Shown here: positions 9,479 to 17,923 of the stretch, piece by piece
Position numbering within the stretch: position 1 is the first letter of the stretch
Layout of the letters: every line of letters starts with the position of its first letter
Origin: Alphaproteobacteria bacterium
GTDB taxonomy: Bacteria; Pseudomonadota; Alphaproteobacteria; Micropepsales; Micropepsaceae
Reading direction: 5' to 3'
NCBI GenBank assembly: GCA_947474645.1
Contig: CANJJD010000001.1
Location: forward strand, 124,001 to 188,000
DNA: 64,000 nucleotides
Program-made: the position numbers and the translations under genes
The notes under the pieces: generated by a model
Databases searched by the model: none
What the model saw: only the letters and a program-made list of their open reading frames with translations
Told to the model about the DNA's origin: nothing

Positions 9479-10051
9479 ATGAAACGCCTGTTTGCCCTCC
9501 TGATACCGACTTTGGCCCTGCTTTCGCCGCTGGCCATGCCCGGCGCCGGCTCGGCCCAACCGGCCCTCACCACGGTGCTGGCCCCTCCGGCGGGCGATGC
9601 CCTGAGCATCGAAAGCAATCTCAAATACCTGGAAGAAAACAAGAAGAAGAAAGGCGTCATCACCCGCCCCAGCGGACTTCAGTTCCGCATCATCCAGAAT
9701 GGTTATGGCAAGCGGCCCACCTCCACCGACGAGGTGAAGGTCTATTACACCGGCACACTGATCAACAAGGTGGTGTTCGACGGCACTTCGCCGGGCCTGC
9801 CGGCCACGTTCAAGCTCAACAGCGTGATCCCCGGCTGGATCGAGGCGATGCAGTTGATGCGTGAAGGCGATCACTGGCTGCTCACCATTCCGCCCAATCT
9901 GGGCTATGGCGTGCGCGGCTCGCCCGACGGCGGCAAGGCGGTCCCGCCCAACCAGGTGCTGATCTTCGACATCAAGCTGATCCAGACCACGCCGGCGCTA
10001 CGGCGCGGCGAAAAGGGCTATATCCCCGACCCAGGCGACAACGAGCAGTAA
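9479..10051 (+). CDS. secreted FKBP-type peptidyl-prolyl cis-trans isomerase
   Basis: A 190-residue protein with a signal peptide (MKRLFALLIPTLALLSPLA...GSAQ), a short helical linker with a Lys-rich KYLEENKKKKGV segment, and an FKBP domain from about residue 60 to 172. FKBP active-site features seen are VYYTGTLI, VFDGT, VIPGWIEAM and PNLGYG. It would fold or chaperone periplasmic proteins. The start at 9479 has a GGAG (9469-9472) six bases ahead. It lies five bases before the GTG of the glucan synthase gene, so the two are probably one operon. Confidence 0.9.
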   Translation: MKRLFALLIPTLALLSPLAMPGAGSAQPALTTVLAPPAGDALSIESNLKYLEENKKKKGVITRPSGLQFRIIQNGYGKRPTSTDEVKVYYTGTLINKVVFDGTSPGLPATFKLNSVIPGWIEAMQLMREGDHWLLTIPPNLGYGVRGSPDGGKAVPPNQVLIFDIKLIQTTPALRRGEKGYIPDPGDNEQ

Positions 10052-10056
10052 CCGAC

Positions 10057-12699
10057 GTGCCGCAAGGCTTCTTCACCCGGCTATGGACGGCGCGGCACCT
10101 GGGCGGCGGCAAGCTGCGCATCACCATCGCGCTGGCCATGGTGGTGGGGGCCAGTGCACTGTTCTGGACAAGCCGCGATTACAGCGTGACGGCGCCGGAA
10201 TGGGACGGGCAGGTGCGTGGGCTGGCCTACAGCCCCAGCCGGCAGTTCAGCATTCGCGACACCAAGAACATCACGCCGGACCATATCTCCCGCGACCTGG
10301 CGCAGCTTTCCAAGCTCACCAACCATATCCGCACCTATACGGTGGATGGCGGCATGGACAAGGTGCCGGAGATTGCGCGGCGCTATGGCATGACCGTGTC
10401 GCTGGGCATCTGGATCAGCCCGGACATGGAAAAGAACGAAGAGCAGATCCAGCTCGCCATCCGCACCGCCCTGGCCAACCGCCGCACCATCGACCGGGTG
10501 ATCGTGGGCAACGAGACCCAGTTGTTCGGCTATGTCTCACCCGACCAGCTCAACGCCTACATCATGCGGGTGCGCTCGGCGTTGCCGGCCCGCATCAAGA
10601 TCACCACCGCCGAGCCCTGGTCCACCTGGATGCTGACGCCGGAGGTCGGCAAGTATGTGGACGTGATCTTCGTCCATTTGCTTCCCTATTGGGAAAATGT
10701 GGACATCAGCGGCAGCCTGCAATCCACGGAAAAATTCTACAATCACATCCAGGGCGAATTCCCCGACAAGCAGATCGTGGTGGGCGAGGCAGGCTGGCCG
10801 TCGGAAGGGCGAACCCATGGCCGCGCCGAGGCATCGGCCGCCAATGAAGGATGGTTCATTCGCGGCTTTGTGCAGTTCGCCCAGGAAAAGGGCTGGGACT
10901 ATTACCTGCTGGAAGCCTATGACCAGCCCTGGAAGGACGCCAATGAAGGCGTGGCCGGGCGCTATTGGGGCCTGTTCGACGCCACCGGCAATCCGAAATT
11001 TCCCTTTACCGGCCTGATCCGCAATTTCCCCGAATGGCGCGGCTATGCGCTGATGGCGTCGGTGCTGAGCCTGCTCTTGGGCCTGCTGGTGCTGGGGCGC
11101 ATGCCGCGGGTGCGACAGACCGGCTATCTGGTGATGGGCGGCATGATCGTGCTGGTGTCCACCGGCCTTCTGGCGCTGATCGACGCCACCGCCCTGGAAT
11201 ATATCGCCCCCACCGACATTGGCGCCATGATCGCCATGTCGCCGCTGGTGATCCTGGCCTGCGCCGTGATCCTGACCGAGGGCATCGAGATGGCCGCCAG
11301 CCTATGGCGGGTCGAGCGCCGGGTGGTGCGGGTGGGCATCCCCGAAAAAAGCCCGCGCGTTTCCATCCACCTGCCGACCTACAACGAGCCGCCGCAAATG
11401 GTGATCGAAACCTTGAACGCGCTGGCGCGGCTGGATTACGACAATTTCGAAGTCATCCTGCTGGACAACAACACCCCCGATCCGGAAACCTGGCGGCCGG
11501 TGGAAGCTCATTGCCGCACTCTGGGTTCACGCTTCCGCTTCTTCCATTTCGAGGGCCTGAAAGGCTTCAAGGGCGGGGCGCTGAACCGCGCTCTGGCGCT
11601 GACCGATCCGGACGCCAGGTATGTCGCGGTGATCGACAGCGACTATCAGGTGCAGCCCTTTTGGCTTCGGCGCGTCATTCCCTATTTCGCATCCCCCGGC
11701 GTGGCGCTGGTACAGGGGCCGCAGGATTACCGCGACGCCCATGAGAGCCGCTTCAAATCCATGGCCTATGAGGAATATCGCGGCTTCTTCCATATCGGCA
11801 TGGTGGAGCGCAACGAGCACAACGCCATCATCCAGCACGGCACCATGACCATCGTTTCCAGAGATGCGCTGGAGGAAGTGGATGGCTGGAGCGACTGGTG
11901 CATCACCGAGGACACCGAGCTGGGGCTCAAGCTGTTCGAGGCCGGCTATGAGGCCGCTTACGTGCCGCAAAGCATGGGCTCGGGCCTGATGCCCGACACC
12001 TTGGAAGCCTTCATGACGCAGCGCTATCGCTGGGTGTACGGCGCCATGCAGATGCTCAAGCGCCACGCCAAACCGATTTTCACCGGCGGCTCTGCGCTGT
12101 CCTGGCCGCAGCGCTACCAGTTCGTTTCGGGCTGGCTGCCCTGGATTTCCGACGGGCTGGGCATGGTGGTGACCCTGATGGCCATCGTCTGGACCGTGCT
12201 GATGTGGGTGATGCCCAGCATCATAGATGTGCCCATGCCGGCGCTGTCGGCGGCGGCCATGGCGCTGTTCGCCACCAAGCTGTTCAAGACCCTGCTGCTC
12301 TATCCGCCCAAGGTGGGTTCCGGCTTCAAGGGCGCCGTCGTCGCTTCGGTGGCGGGCCTGTCCCTGACGCACACCGTGGGCAAGGCGGTGTGGGCGGGGC
12401 TTTTCACTTCGCGCAAGCCGTTCCTGCGCACCCCCAAATGCGCCGATCCCGCCAGCTTCACCCAGGTGCTGCGCGTCTGCTGGCAGGAAGCCACGCTGTT
12501 GACCCTGCTGACACTGGCGATGATCTCCATGGGCTTTGACCGCGGCTTCCAGGACCCGGCGGTGTCGCTGTGGATGGTGATGCTGGGGGTTCAGGCGCTG
12601 CCGTACGCCGCCACCATGGTGACGGCGCGAATCTCCGCCCGCTCCAACCGCACGCCGGGTGAAATGTCCGCCGACACCAGCCTGTCCCAGGCGGCTTGA
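10057..12699 (+). CDS. membrane glucan synthase: GH17-like domain fused to a GT2 glycosyltransferase (NdvB-like)
   Basis: An 880-residue protein. A first helix (about residues 20-37) is followed by an exported glycoside-hydrolase-17-like domain (about 50-320) whose catalytic pair is visible as Glu153 in VGNET and Glu244 in GEAGWPS. Three membrane helices (about 325-410) lead to a processive GT2 domain: LPTYNEP near 445, DSD at 527-529, TED at 617-619 and QRYRW at 655-659, then several C-terminal helices. This architecture is known from bradyrhizobial and pseudomonad NdvB-type proteins that make beta-1,3 or beta-1,3/1,6 glucans, so periplasmic or surface glucan synthesis is inferred. GTG start; coupled to the FKBP gene. 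Confidence 0.87.
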   Translation: MPQGFFTRLWTARHLGGGKLRITIALAMVVGASALFWTSRDYSVTAPEWDGQVRGLAYSPSRQFSIRDTKNITPDHISRDLAQLSKLTNHIRTYTVDGGMDKVPEIARRYGMTVSLGIWISPDMEKNEEQIQLAIRTALANRRTIDRVIVGNETQLFGYVSPDQLNAYIMRVRSALPARIKITTAEPWSTWMLTPEVGKYVDVIFVHLLPYWENVDISGSLQSTEKFYNHIQGEFPDKQIVVGEAGWPSEGRTHGRAEASAANEGWFIRGFVQFAQEKGWDYYLLEAYDQPWKDANEGVAGRYWGLFDATGNPKFPFTGLIRNFPEWRGYALMASVLSLLLGLLVLGRMPRVRQTGYLVMGGMIVLVSTGLLALIDATALEYIAPTDIGAMIAMSPLVILACAVILTEGIEMAASLWRVERRVVRVGIPEKSPRVSIHLPTYNEPPQMVIETLNALARLDYDNFEVILLDNNTPDPETWRPVEAHCRTLGSRFRFFHFEGLKGFKGGALNRALALTDPDARYVAVIDSDYQVQPFWLRRVIPYFASPGVALVQGPQDYRDAHESRFKSMAYEEYRGFFHIGMVERNEHNAIIQHGTMTIVSRDALEEVDGWSDWCITEDTELGLKLFEAGYEAAYVPQSMGSGLMPDTLEAFMTQRYRWVYGAMQMLKRHAKPIFTGGSALSWPQRYQFVSGWLPWISDGLGMVVTLMAIVWTVLMWVMPSIIDVPMPALSAAAMALFATKLFKTLLLYPPKVGSGFKGAVVASVAGLSLTHTVGKAVWAGLFTSRKPFLRTPKCADPASFTQVLRVCWQEATLLTLLTLAMISMGFDRGFQDPAVSLWMVMLGVQALPYAATMVTARISARSNRTPGEMSADTSLSQAA

Positions 12700-12706
12700 A
12701 ACCACC

Positions 12707-12782
12707 TGTCATGCCCGCGAAAGCGGGCATCCAGCTTTCTTTGCCGCACAGAAGCTGGATTCCCGCGTTCGCGGGAATGACA
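12707..12782. repeat. nested palindromic repeat, type A, copy 1
   Basis: The element begins 7 bases after the glucan synthase stop. It has outer arms TGTCAT/ATGACA (12707-12712 and 12777-12782), a perfect 8-bp hairpin ATGCCCGC-GAAA-GCGGGCAT (12711-12730), inner arms CCAGCTT/AAGCTGG (12731-12737 and 12752-12758), and a second hairpin ATTCCCGCG-TT-CGCGGGAAT (12759-12778). The same architecture recurs at 44428-44530. It resembles paired REP/BIME elements common in alphaproteobacteria. Confidence 0.85.
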
Positions 12783-12830
12783 ATTGGGAAAATCGCCCTA
12801 TATTAGAGGCGTGGTTCCAAAGGGTCCGCC

Positions 12831-13046
12831 ATGATGACGTTCCTGCTCACCCTGTTCCTGCTCTATTGGCTGCCCACCATCATCGCGGTCGTGCGCCATG
12901 CGCCCTCGGCGCTGGGCGTGGCGGTTGTCAACTTCTTCCTGGGCTGGACGGTGATTGGCTGGTTCCTGGCGCTGGTATGGGCCCTGGCGGCGCATTCCAG
13001 CCCGCAGGTCATCGTGATCGAGAATGGCCGGGTGGTGCGCTCTTAA
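12831..13046 (+). CDS. small membrane protein of the superinfection-immunity (Imm-like) family
   Basis: A 71-residue protein with two hydrophobic segments (about residues 4-20 and 28-52) and a short polar tail. The pattern LYWLPTIIAVVR...GVAVVNFFLGWTVIGWFLALVWAL matches small bacterial membrane proteins grouped with the phage T4 superinfection immunity protein. Most chromosomal members have no known function, so an anti-phage role is only a name-based possibility. An AAAGGG lies about 10 bases before the first ATG; the second ATG (one codon on) is equally possible. Confidence 0.75.
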   Translation: MMTFLLTLFLLYWLPTIIAVVRHAPSALGVAVVNFFLGWTVIGWFLALVWALAAHSSPQVIVIENGRVVRS

Positions 13047-13132
13047 GGCGCGGCACACAAACTCATTTGGTTTGCGGTCCACAAAAGCGCATAATGATTC
13101 TCTGTGGCGCTTTCTAAAGCGCCTTCATCAAC

Positions 13133-13339
13133 GTGACGGTACCTGTGGAAGAACGGCCGAGTGTCATAGAAAGAGCATTCCAGATCGCCAAAAGCGGGAC
13201 GGTCGGCTCCATTGCCGACTTGTCCCGGCAATTGACGGCGGAAGGCTATGACAACAACAAGCAAATCCTGGCCGGCCGTTCGCTGGCCCTTCAGCTCACG
13301 CGCATGATCGCCGAATCCAGTACGCCGGCGGCGCTCTGA
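13133..13339 (+). CDS. small conserved-type hypothetical protein
   Basis: A 68-residue soluble, mostly helical protein (IERAFQIAKSGTVGSIADLSRQL...), not recognised by function. The GTG at 13133 is the first usable start after an in-frame TAA at 13115; no clear Shine-Dalgarno is visible. Instead a perfect hairpin GGCGCTTT-CT-AAAGCGCC (13106-13123) ends nine bases before the start, which could mask the ribosome site or terminate upstream transcripts. It converges with the GlcD-like gene, with 4 bp between stops. Confidence 0.6.
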   Translation: MTVPVEERPSVIERAFQIAKSGTVGSIADLSRQLTAEGYDNNKQILAGRSLALQLTRMIAESSTPAAL

Positions 13340-13343
13340 CAGG

Positions 13344-14756
13344 TCAGAGCCGCAGCACCGGCGGGATCATCTTGCCGGGGTTGAGGATGTTCTTCGGGTC
13401 GAACGCCGCCTTGAGGGCGCGCATGGCATCCAGCTCTTCATGGGACTTGTAGCGGGGCAGGCTGTCCCGCTTCATCACCCCGATGCCGTGCTCGGCGCTG
13501 ATCGAGCCGCCGAATTCCTTGACGATATCGTGCACCACCTGCTGGACCTCGTCCCACAAGGCGAGGAAGGCCGGATCATTTCCCGCAGCGAGTGCATTGA
13601 AATTGAAATGGATGTTGCCGTCGCCCAGATGGCCAAAACTGACCGGCCGCGCCCCCGGCACGACCTCCAGCACGGCGTGTGTCGCCTTGGCCAGGAAGGC
13701 CGGCACGGCCGCCACCGGCACGGCGATGTCATGCTTGATGGAGGCGCCTTCGCGCTTCTGCGCCTCGGAAATACTTTCGCGCAGCTTCCACAGGGCCGCC
13801 GCCTGGGTATCGCTGGCGGCCACCACCGCATCGGTCACAAGTCCGGCCGTGACGGCAGAGGCCAGGGCGTCCTCAAAAGTGGCTGCCAGGTTGGCGTGCC
13901 GCCCGCCGGTGGCTTCGAGCAGCACATACCAGGGCGAGGGCGCGGCCAGAGGATCGCGGGCACCCGCGATATGCCGGGTGACGAATTCCAGGGCGATGCG
14001 CGGCATCAGCTCGAACGCCGACAATAATCCGCCGGTCTGGCTTTGCATCGCGCCCAACAGCGCCACCGCAGCTTCTGGCGAGGGCACCGCCGCCAAAGCG
14101 GTGACGCATGTCTCGGGCTTGGGAAACAGGCGCAGGGTGGCGGCGGTAATGACGCCCAACGTGCCTTCGCTGCCGATGAAAACCTGTTTCAGGTCATAGC
14201 CGCTATTGTCCTTGGCCAGGGCGCGCAGCATGTCCAGCACCGTGCCGTCGGGCAGCACCACTTCCAGTCCCAACACCAAAGCGCGGGTCATGCCATAGCG
14301 CAGCACATGGGTGCCCCCGGCATTGGTGGCGATGTTGCCGCCGATGGTGCAACTGCCTTCCGAGGCAAGGCTCAGGGGAAACAGCAAGCGCCGTTCGTCG
14401 GCGCATTTCTGGATCTCGGCCAGGGTGACGCCGGCTTCGACCGTGCACGTCATGCCGCTTTCATCCACGCCGCGCAGCCGATTGAGCCGCTTGGTGGAAA
14501 GCAGCACTTCGCCGTTCAGCGGCACCTGGCCGCCGACCAGCCCGGTATTGCCGCCCTGCGGTACGATGGGCGTGCCGGTCTCATGGCAGATGCGTAAGGC
14601 TGCGGAAACATCGGCGGCGCTGGCGGGCTTGAGCAGCAGCGGCGAATGGCCGTGATACTTGCCGCGCCATTCTTCCAAGTGCGGTGCGATCTCGCTGGGG
14701 TCGGTTGAAAAGCCCTTTGCGCCGACCGCGTCTTTCAGCCGGTCGAGGACGCTCAT
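13344..14756 (-). CDS. FAD-linked oxidase of the GlcD / D-2-hydroxyacid dehydrogenase family
   Basis: A 470-residue flavoprotein. The FAD-binding type 4 domain is recognised by VPQGGNTGLVGGQVPL, SLASEGSCTIGGNIATNAGG and GSEGTLGVI; the C-terminal FAD-oxidase domain has the metal-binding GHLGDGNIHFNF and SAEHGIG motifs. Family members oxidise D-lactate, glycolate or D-2-hydroxyglutarate; the single-subunit form with SISAEHGIGVMKRDSL is closest to D-2-hydroxyglutarate or D-lactate dehydrogenases, but the substrate is not decided. Its ATG overlaps the Sua5/TsaC stop by four bases. Confidence 0.85.
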   Translation of the reverse strand: MSVLDRLKDAVGAKGFSTDPSEIAPHLEEWRGKYHGHSPLLLKPASAADVSAALRICHETGTPIVPQGGNTGLVGGQVPLNGEVLLSTKRLNRLRGVDESGMTCTVEAGVTLAEIQKCADERRLLFPLSLASEGSCTIGGNIATNAGGTHVLRYGMTRALVLGLEVVLPDGTVLDMLRALAKDNSGYDLKQVFIGSEGTLGVITAATLRLFPKPETCVTALAAVPSPEAAVALLGAMQSQTGGLLSAFELMPRIALEFVTRHIAGARDPLAAPSPWYVLLEATGGRHANLAATFEDALASAVTAGLVTDAVVAASDTQAAALWKLRESISEAQKREGASIKHDIAVPVAAVPAFLAKATHAVLEVVPGARPVSFGHLGDGNIHFNFNALAAGNDPAFLALWDEVQQVVHDIVKEFGGSISAEHGIGVMKRDSLPRYKSHEELDAMRALKAAFDPKNILNPGKMIPPVLRL

Positions 14757-15694
14757 CGCGGCGCTGCCGCCCGCCGCAGCCGGTCATTGATGGCTTCGCC
14801 GATGCCGGTGTCGGGAATCGGCGACACCGCGATATGGGCGGCGCTCTTGTCCAGTTCGCGCAGCATGGCGAACAGGTTGGCGGCGGCCTCGCGGAGCTCG
14901 CCGCGCGGCGAAAGATTGAGCTTGGCGCCCTTCACGTCACCAAAGCCCAGCAGCACTTCACCGGATTCGATCTCGCCGGCATTCAGCCTTAGTGAGGCGC
15001 GCGGCGCGTAATGCGAGGCAAGCTGGCCCGGCGACTGGATCAGGTTGCCCGGCGCGCCCAGCGGCCCGATCAGGTCCTCGATCTCCTCGCGCGGGATGGC
15101 GCCGGGGCGCAGCAACAGCGGCCGGTCGCCGTCAAAACCGATCACGGTGGATTCGATGCCCAAGGTGGCGCTGCCGGCATCCAGGATGAAATCCACCTTG
15201 TCGCCCAAACTGTCGGCGACATGTTGGGCGGTGGTGGCGGTGACCTGGCCGGAACGGTTGGCGGAAGGGCCCGCCACCGGAACGCCGGCGGCCTTCAACA
15301 GCGCGATGGCGGCGGGGTGTGACGGCGCGCGCAGCGCCACGCTGTCCAGCCCGGCGCTGCACAGCAGCGACAGGGGCGAATCTTTCCGGCGCGGCAGCAC
15401 CAAGGTGAGGGCGCCCGGCCAGAATTTCTGCGCCAGCGCCTGGGCGCGGGGCGAAAGTTCCACATAGCGCCGCGCTTCTTCCAGGTCGGCGACATGCACG
15501 ATCAGGGGATTGAACAGCGGCCGGCCCTTGGCGGCGAAAATCGCGGCCACGGCCTCGCCATTGGTGGCGTCGGCGCCCAGGCCGTAGACGGTCTCGGTGG
15601 GAAAGGCGACCAGCGCGCCCGACTTCAGCAGGCGGGCGGCTTCGGCAATGCCCTTGGCATCGGCGGGGGCGGTTCGGGTCTGGAGGGCGATCAT
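14753..15694 (-). CDS. L-threonylcarbamoyladenylate synthase (Sua5/YrdC/TsaC type)
   Basis: A 313-residue protein that makes threonylcarbamoyl-AMP for the t6A modification of ANN-decoding tRNAs. The YrdC domain spans about residues 12-195 with FPTETVYGLGADA, KGRPLFNPLIVHV, FWPGALTLVL and PSANRSG. A C-terminal Sua5 domain (about 205-313) makes it the long, Sua5-type version. The ATG at 15694 starts with MIALQTRTAP; longer in-frame starts have non-family sequence. It overlaps the GlcD-like gene (ATGA). Confidence 0.92.
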   Translation of the reverse strand: MIALQTRTAPADAKGIAEAARLLKSGALVAFPTETVYGLGADATNGEAVAAIFAAKGRPLFNPLIVHVADLEEARRYVELSPRAQALAQKFWPGALTLVLPRRKDSPLSLLCSAGLDSVALRAPSHPAAIALLKAAGVPVAGPSANRSGQVTATTAQHVADSLGDKVDFILDAGSATLGIESTVIGFDGDRPLLLRPGAIPREEIEDLIGPLGAPGNLIQSPGQLASHYAPRASLRLNAGEIESGEVLLGFGDVKGAKLNLSPRGELREAAANLFAMLRELDKSAAHIAVSPIPDTGIGEAINDRLRRAAAPR

Positions 15695-15825
15695 GGCGGG
15701 CAATTTACTGCCATTTGCCCCTTTCGCAATGCGAATGGGGCAAATACCAAGGCCGGGCGCGCAACAGCGAATAAAGCCCGGCCGCGGCAGATTGGCCCCC
15801 ATGTCGAGGGCAGACGCAAAAGCCC

Positions 15826-16740
15826 TTAATTGGGCTTCTTTGTCGCTGGGTGGTTCTGCATCGGTGGCGTCCAGGGCGCCACGGCGGGCGCGGCCACCGG
15901 CACAGGCGCCCCGACATTCGCGTCCTGCAGGACATGGCGCACCAGCTTCTTGACCTGCGACGTCGCGCCGCCGAAATCGCGGTTTTGCACCCAGGCCTTC
16001 ACCGTCAGGGTGGTGGAAAGCGGGCCCAGGCTCTCGACCTCGACCACCGGCGGCGGCGTCTTGAGCACCCGCGTCTCCCGGCCCAGAGCTTCCAGGATGG
16101 TATTCTCCACCATGTCGACATTCTCGCTGCGGTCCACTTCCACCGTGAAGTTGATGCGGCGGCTTCGCTCGCGCGAGGTGTTGACGATGGTGCCGGCGAA
16201 GATGGTGGCGTTGGGAATGGAGACAAAGGTGCCGTCAGCGGTGACGATCTCGGTACGGAACAGCCCGATCTCGCGCACGGTGCCGTTTACATCACTCACC
16301 TTGATCGCATCATAGACGCGGAAGGGCCGCAGGATCAGCAGCATCACCCCCGAAGCGACATTCGAGAGGGTGCCTTGCAGCGCCAGGCCGATAGCCAGGC
16401 CCGCCGCGCCGAGCAAAGCGATCAGTGAAGTGGTCTGCACCCCGAACTGGCTCAGCACCGCCACCACCGTGATGGCGAGGATGGCATAGCGCACGAAATT
16501 GACGACCAGCGGCTTGATGGTTTCATCTATGTAATGGGTGCGATCCACCACATTGTACGCCCAGCGCCCCACCCAGCGGGCCACCAGCCAGCCGGCAATC
16601 AGGATCAGCACCGCGATCAGGAAGTTCACCGCGCCATCGACCATCATCACGGTCAAGGCAGGCAGGGCATTCTTCACATCGCCGGGCATGGCGGCGACGG
16701 CGGTGGGAATGGCGGTGGAGAGAGCAACTGACAAAGCCAT
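15826..16740 (-). CDS. mscS: small-conductance mechanosensitive channel, MscS family
   Basis: A 304-residue inner-membrane channel. Three membrane segments occupy about residues 30-115; the third is the pore helix GAAGLAIGLALQGTLSNVAS, followed by GVMLLILRPF and the cytoplasmic beta domain with the IPNA motif. It opens under membrane tension to release solutes during osmotic downshock. A Pro/Ala-rich tail (about 275-304) extends beyond the usual cage domain. Divergent from the nuclease gene, 81 bp apart. Confidence 0.92.
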   Translation of the reverse strand: MALSVALSTAIPTAVAAMPGDVKNALPALTVMMVDGAVNFLIAVLILIAGWLVARWVGRWAYNVVDRTHYIDETIKPLVVNFVRYAILAITVVAVLSQFGVQTTSLIALLGAAGLAIGLALQGTLSNVASGVMLLILRPFRVYDAIKVSDVNGTVREIGLFRTEIVTADGTFVSIPNATIFAGTIVNTSRERSRRINFTVEVDRSENVDMVENTILEALGRETRVLKTPPPVVEVESLGPLSTTLTVKAWVQNRDFGGATSQVKKLVRHVLQDANVGAPVPVAAPAVAPWTPPMQNHPATKKPN

Positions 16741-16821
16741 GCGTTAACCTTTACTGTAACCGGGATGGGGGCGTCCAGCACAAGGCTTGACCGCCTTCGG
16801 TATTTTGAAACCTATGGATGC

Positions 16822-17622
16822 ATGATGATCTTGCGCCTGACCTATGGGCTTATTTTGGCGGTAATGTGTTTGTCGCTGGACCTCAATGCGGCATTGGCGC
16901 AAGGCATTCGCTTTATTCCCGATTGCGCTGGCGCCACGGAGATTGCGCGCGCCAAGGTGGTGCGGGTGGAAAAGAACGGCGCCCTGATCCTGTCCGATGG
17001 CCGCGCCGTGCTGCTGGAAGGCATCCGCTTGCCGGGCGCCGACAACGGCCCGCGCTATCTGGCCGAGCAGGCGATGACGCAACTGACGCAAATGGCGCTG
17101 GCCGGGCCCATCACTTTCACCGCCACCGCGCCCAAGGAAGACCGCTACGACCGCATCCGGGCGCAGGGCTTCGGCAAGCAATGGCTGCAGACGGCCCTGC
17201 TGGAACAGGGGCTGGCGCGGGTGGCGATCTCGCCCGACCGCAACGAATGCGCCCCCGATCTCTATGAAGCCGAAAGCCGCGCCCGCGCGAAACGCACAGG
17301 CGTGTGGGCGCTCAGCAGCAGCCAGCCCAAGGCGCCGCAGGAAATGACGGCCAAGGCCGCGCCCAGCGGCAGCTTTCAACTGGTGGACGGCTGGGTGACG
17401 ACGGTGGGGTTTGGTGACGGCCGCGTGTTTATCAATTTCGGCAGCAATGGCCGGCGCAGTTTTACGGCCATCGTGGCGCCGGAAGACCGCCGCGCCTTCC
17501 GCGACTTCGATTTTGACAGCTTGATCGCCCATCGCATCCGGGTGCGCGGCACGGTGCAGGACTATCGCGGCCGGCCCCAGATCGCGCTGTCGAACCCGCA
17601 ACAGATCGAAGTGCTGAACTAA
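16822..17622 (+). CDS. secreted thermonuclease-family (staphylococcal-nuclease-fold) protein
   Basis: A 266-residue protein with a signal peptide (ILRLTYGLILAVMCLS...ALAQG). The SNase-like domain runs from about residue 40 to 150, with the first arginine/acid region LLEGIRLPGAD and the DRYDRIRAQGF segment that holds the second active arginine in this family. A further OB-like or nuclease-associated domain follows (about 175-266). Catalytic competence is uncertain because the GIDxPE pattern is altered. The start at the tandem ATGATG (16822) gives a clean signal peptide. Its TAA overlaps the TAG of the convergent MORN-like gene. Confidence 0.78.
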   Translation: MMILRLTYGLILAVMCLSLDLNAALAQGIRFIPDCAGATEIARAKVVRVEKNGALILSDGRAVLLEGIRLPGADNGPRYLAEQAMTQLTQMALAGPITFTATAPKEDRYDRIRAQGFGKQWLQTALLEQGLARVAISPDRNECAPDLYEAESRARAKRTGVWALSSSQPKAPQEMTAKAAPSGSFQLVDGWVTTVGFGDGRVFINFGSNGRRSFTAIVAPEDRRAFRDFDFDSLIAHRIRVRGTVQDYRGRPQIALSNPQQIEVLN

Positions 17623-17843
17623 CGCTTCGATTTCATCCTGGTGACTTTGTACACCCGGCCTTTTGCGTCATAGGTCGTCCATTCGCCGGCCTGCACGCCG
17701 GATTCGAAATATCCTGAGCGCAGCTTCGTCCCATCCTTGCGGAACCATTCCCAATAGCCCGTGGGCACGCCTTCCAGCGTCTGGCCCCTGGCCCACAGGG
17801 TGCCGTCGCGGTGGTTCTTGATGAAGGGCTTGGACCGGGCCAT
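17619..17843 (-). CDS. small MORN/YwqK-like repeat protein
   Basis: A 74-residue protein with two repeats of the type G-x-W-x-x-Y/F-x-x-x-G-x: TGYWEWFRKDGTKLRSGYFE and AGEWTTYDAKGRVYKV. These resemble MORN or YwqK-family repeats. No signal peptide; function unknown. It is separated from carD by a strong terminator, so it is probably expressed separately, and its stop codon overlaps the stop of the convergent nuclease gene. Confidence 0.7.
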   Translation of the reverse strand: MARSKPFIKNHRDGTLWARGQTLEGVPTGYWEWFRKDGTKLRSGYFESGVQAGEWTTYDAKGRVYKVTRMKSKR

Positions 17844-17857
17844 GTCAGGATCATAGC

Positions 17858-17883
17858 AAAAAAGCCCGGCGTTTCCGCCGGGC
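17858..17883 (-). terminator. carD: rho-independent terminator of carD
   Basis: A perfect 8-bp GC-rich stem GCCCGGCG/CGCCGGGC (17864-17871 and 17876-17883) with a 4-base loop. On the minus strand it is followed by six T (complement of 17858-17863). It lies 41 bases after the carD stop and before the MORN-like gene. Confidence 0.88.
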
Positions 17884-17923
17884 CTTTCTGTTTGCGATAG
17901 AGGGTCGCAATTTTTCGTATCAG

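Noticed and set aside
12831-13046. Superinfection-immunity family name as sign of a prophage or defence island
   Set aside because: Single small membrane gene among core genes; family members are widespread in chromosomes without phage genes.
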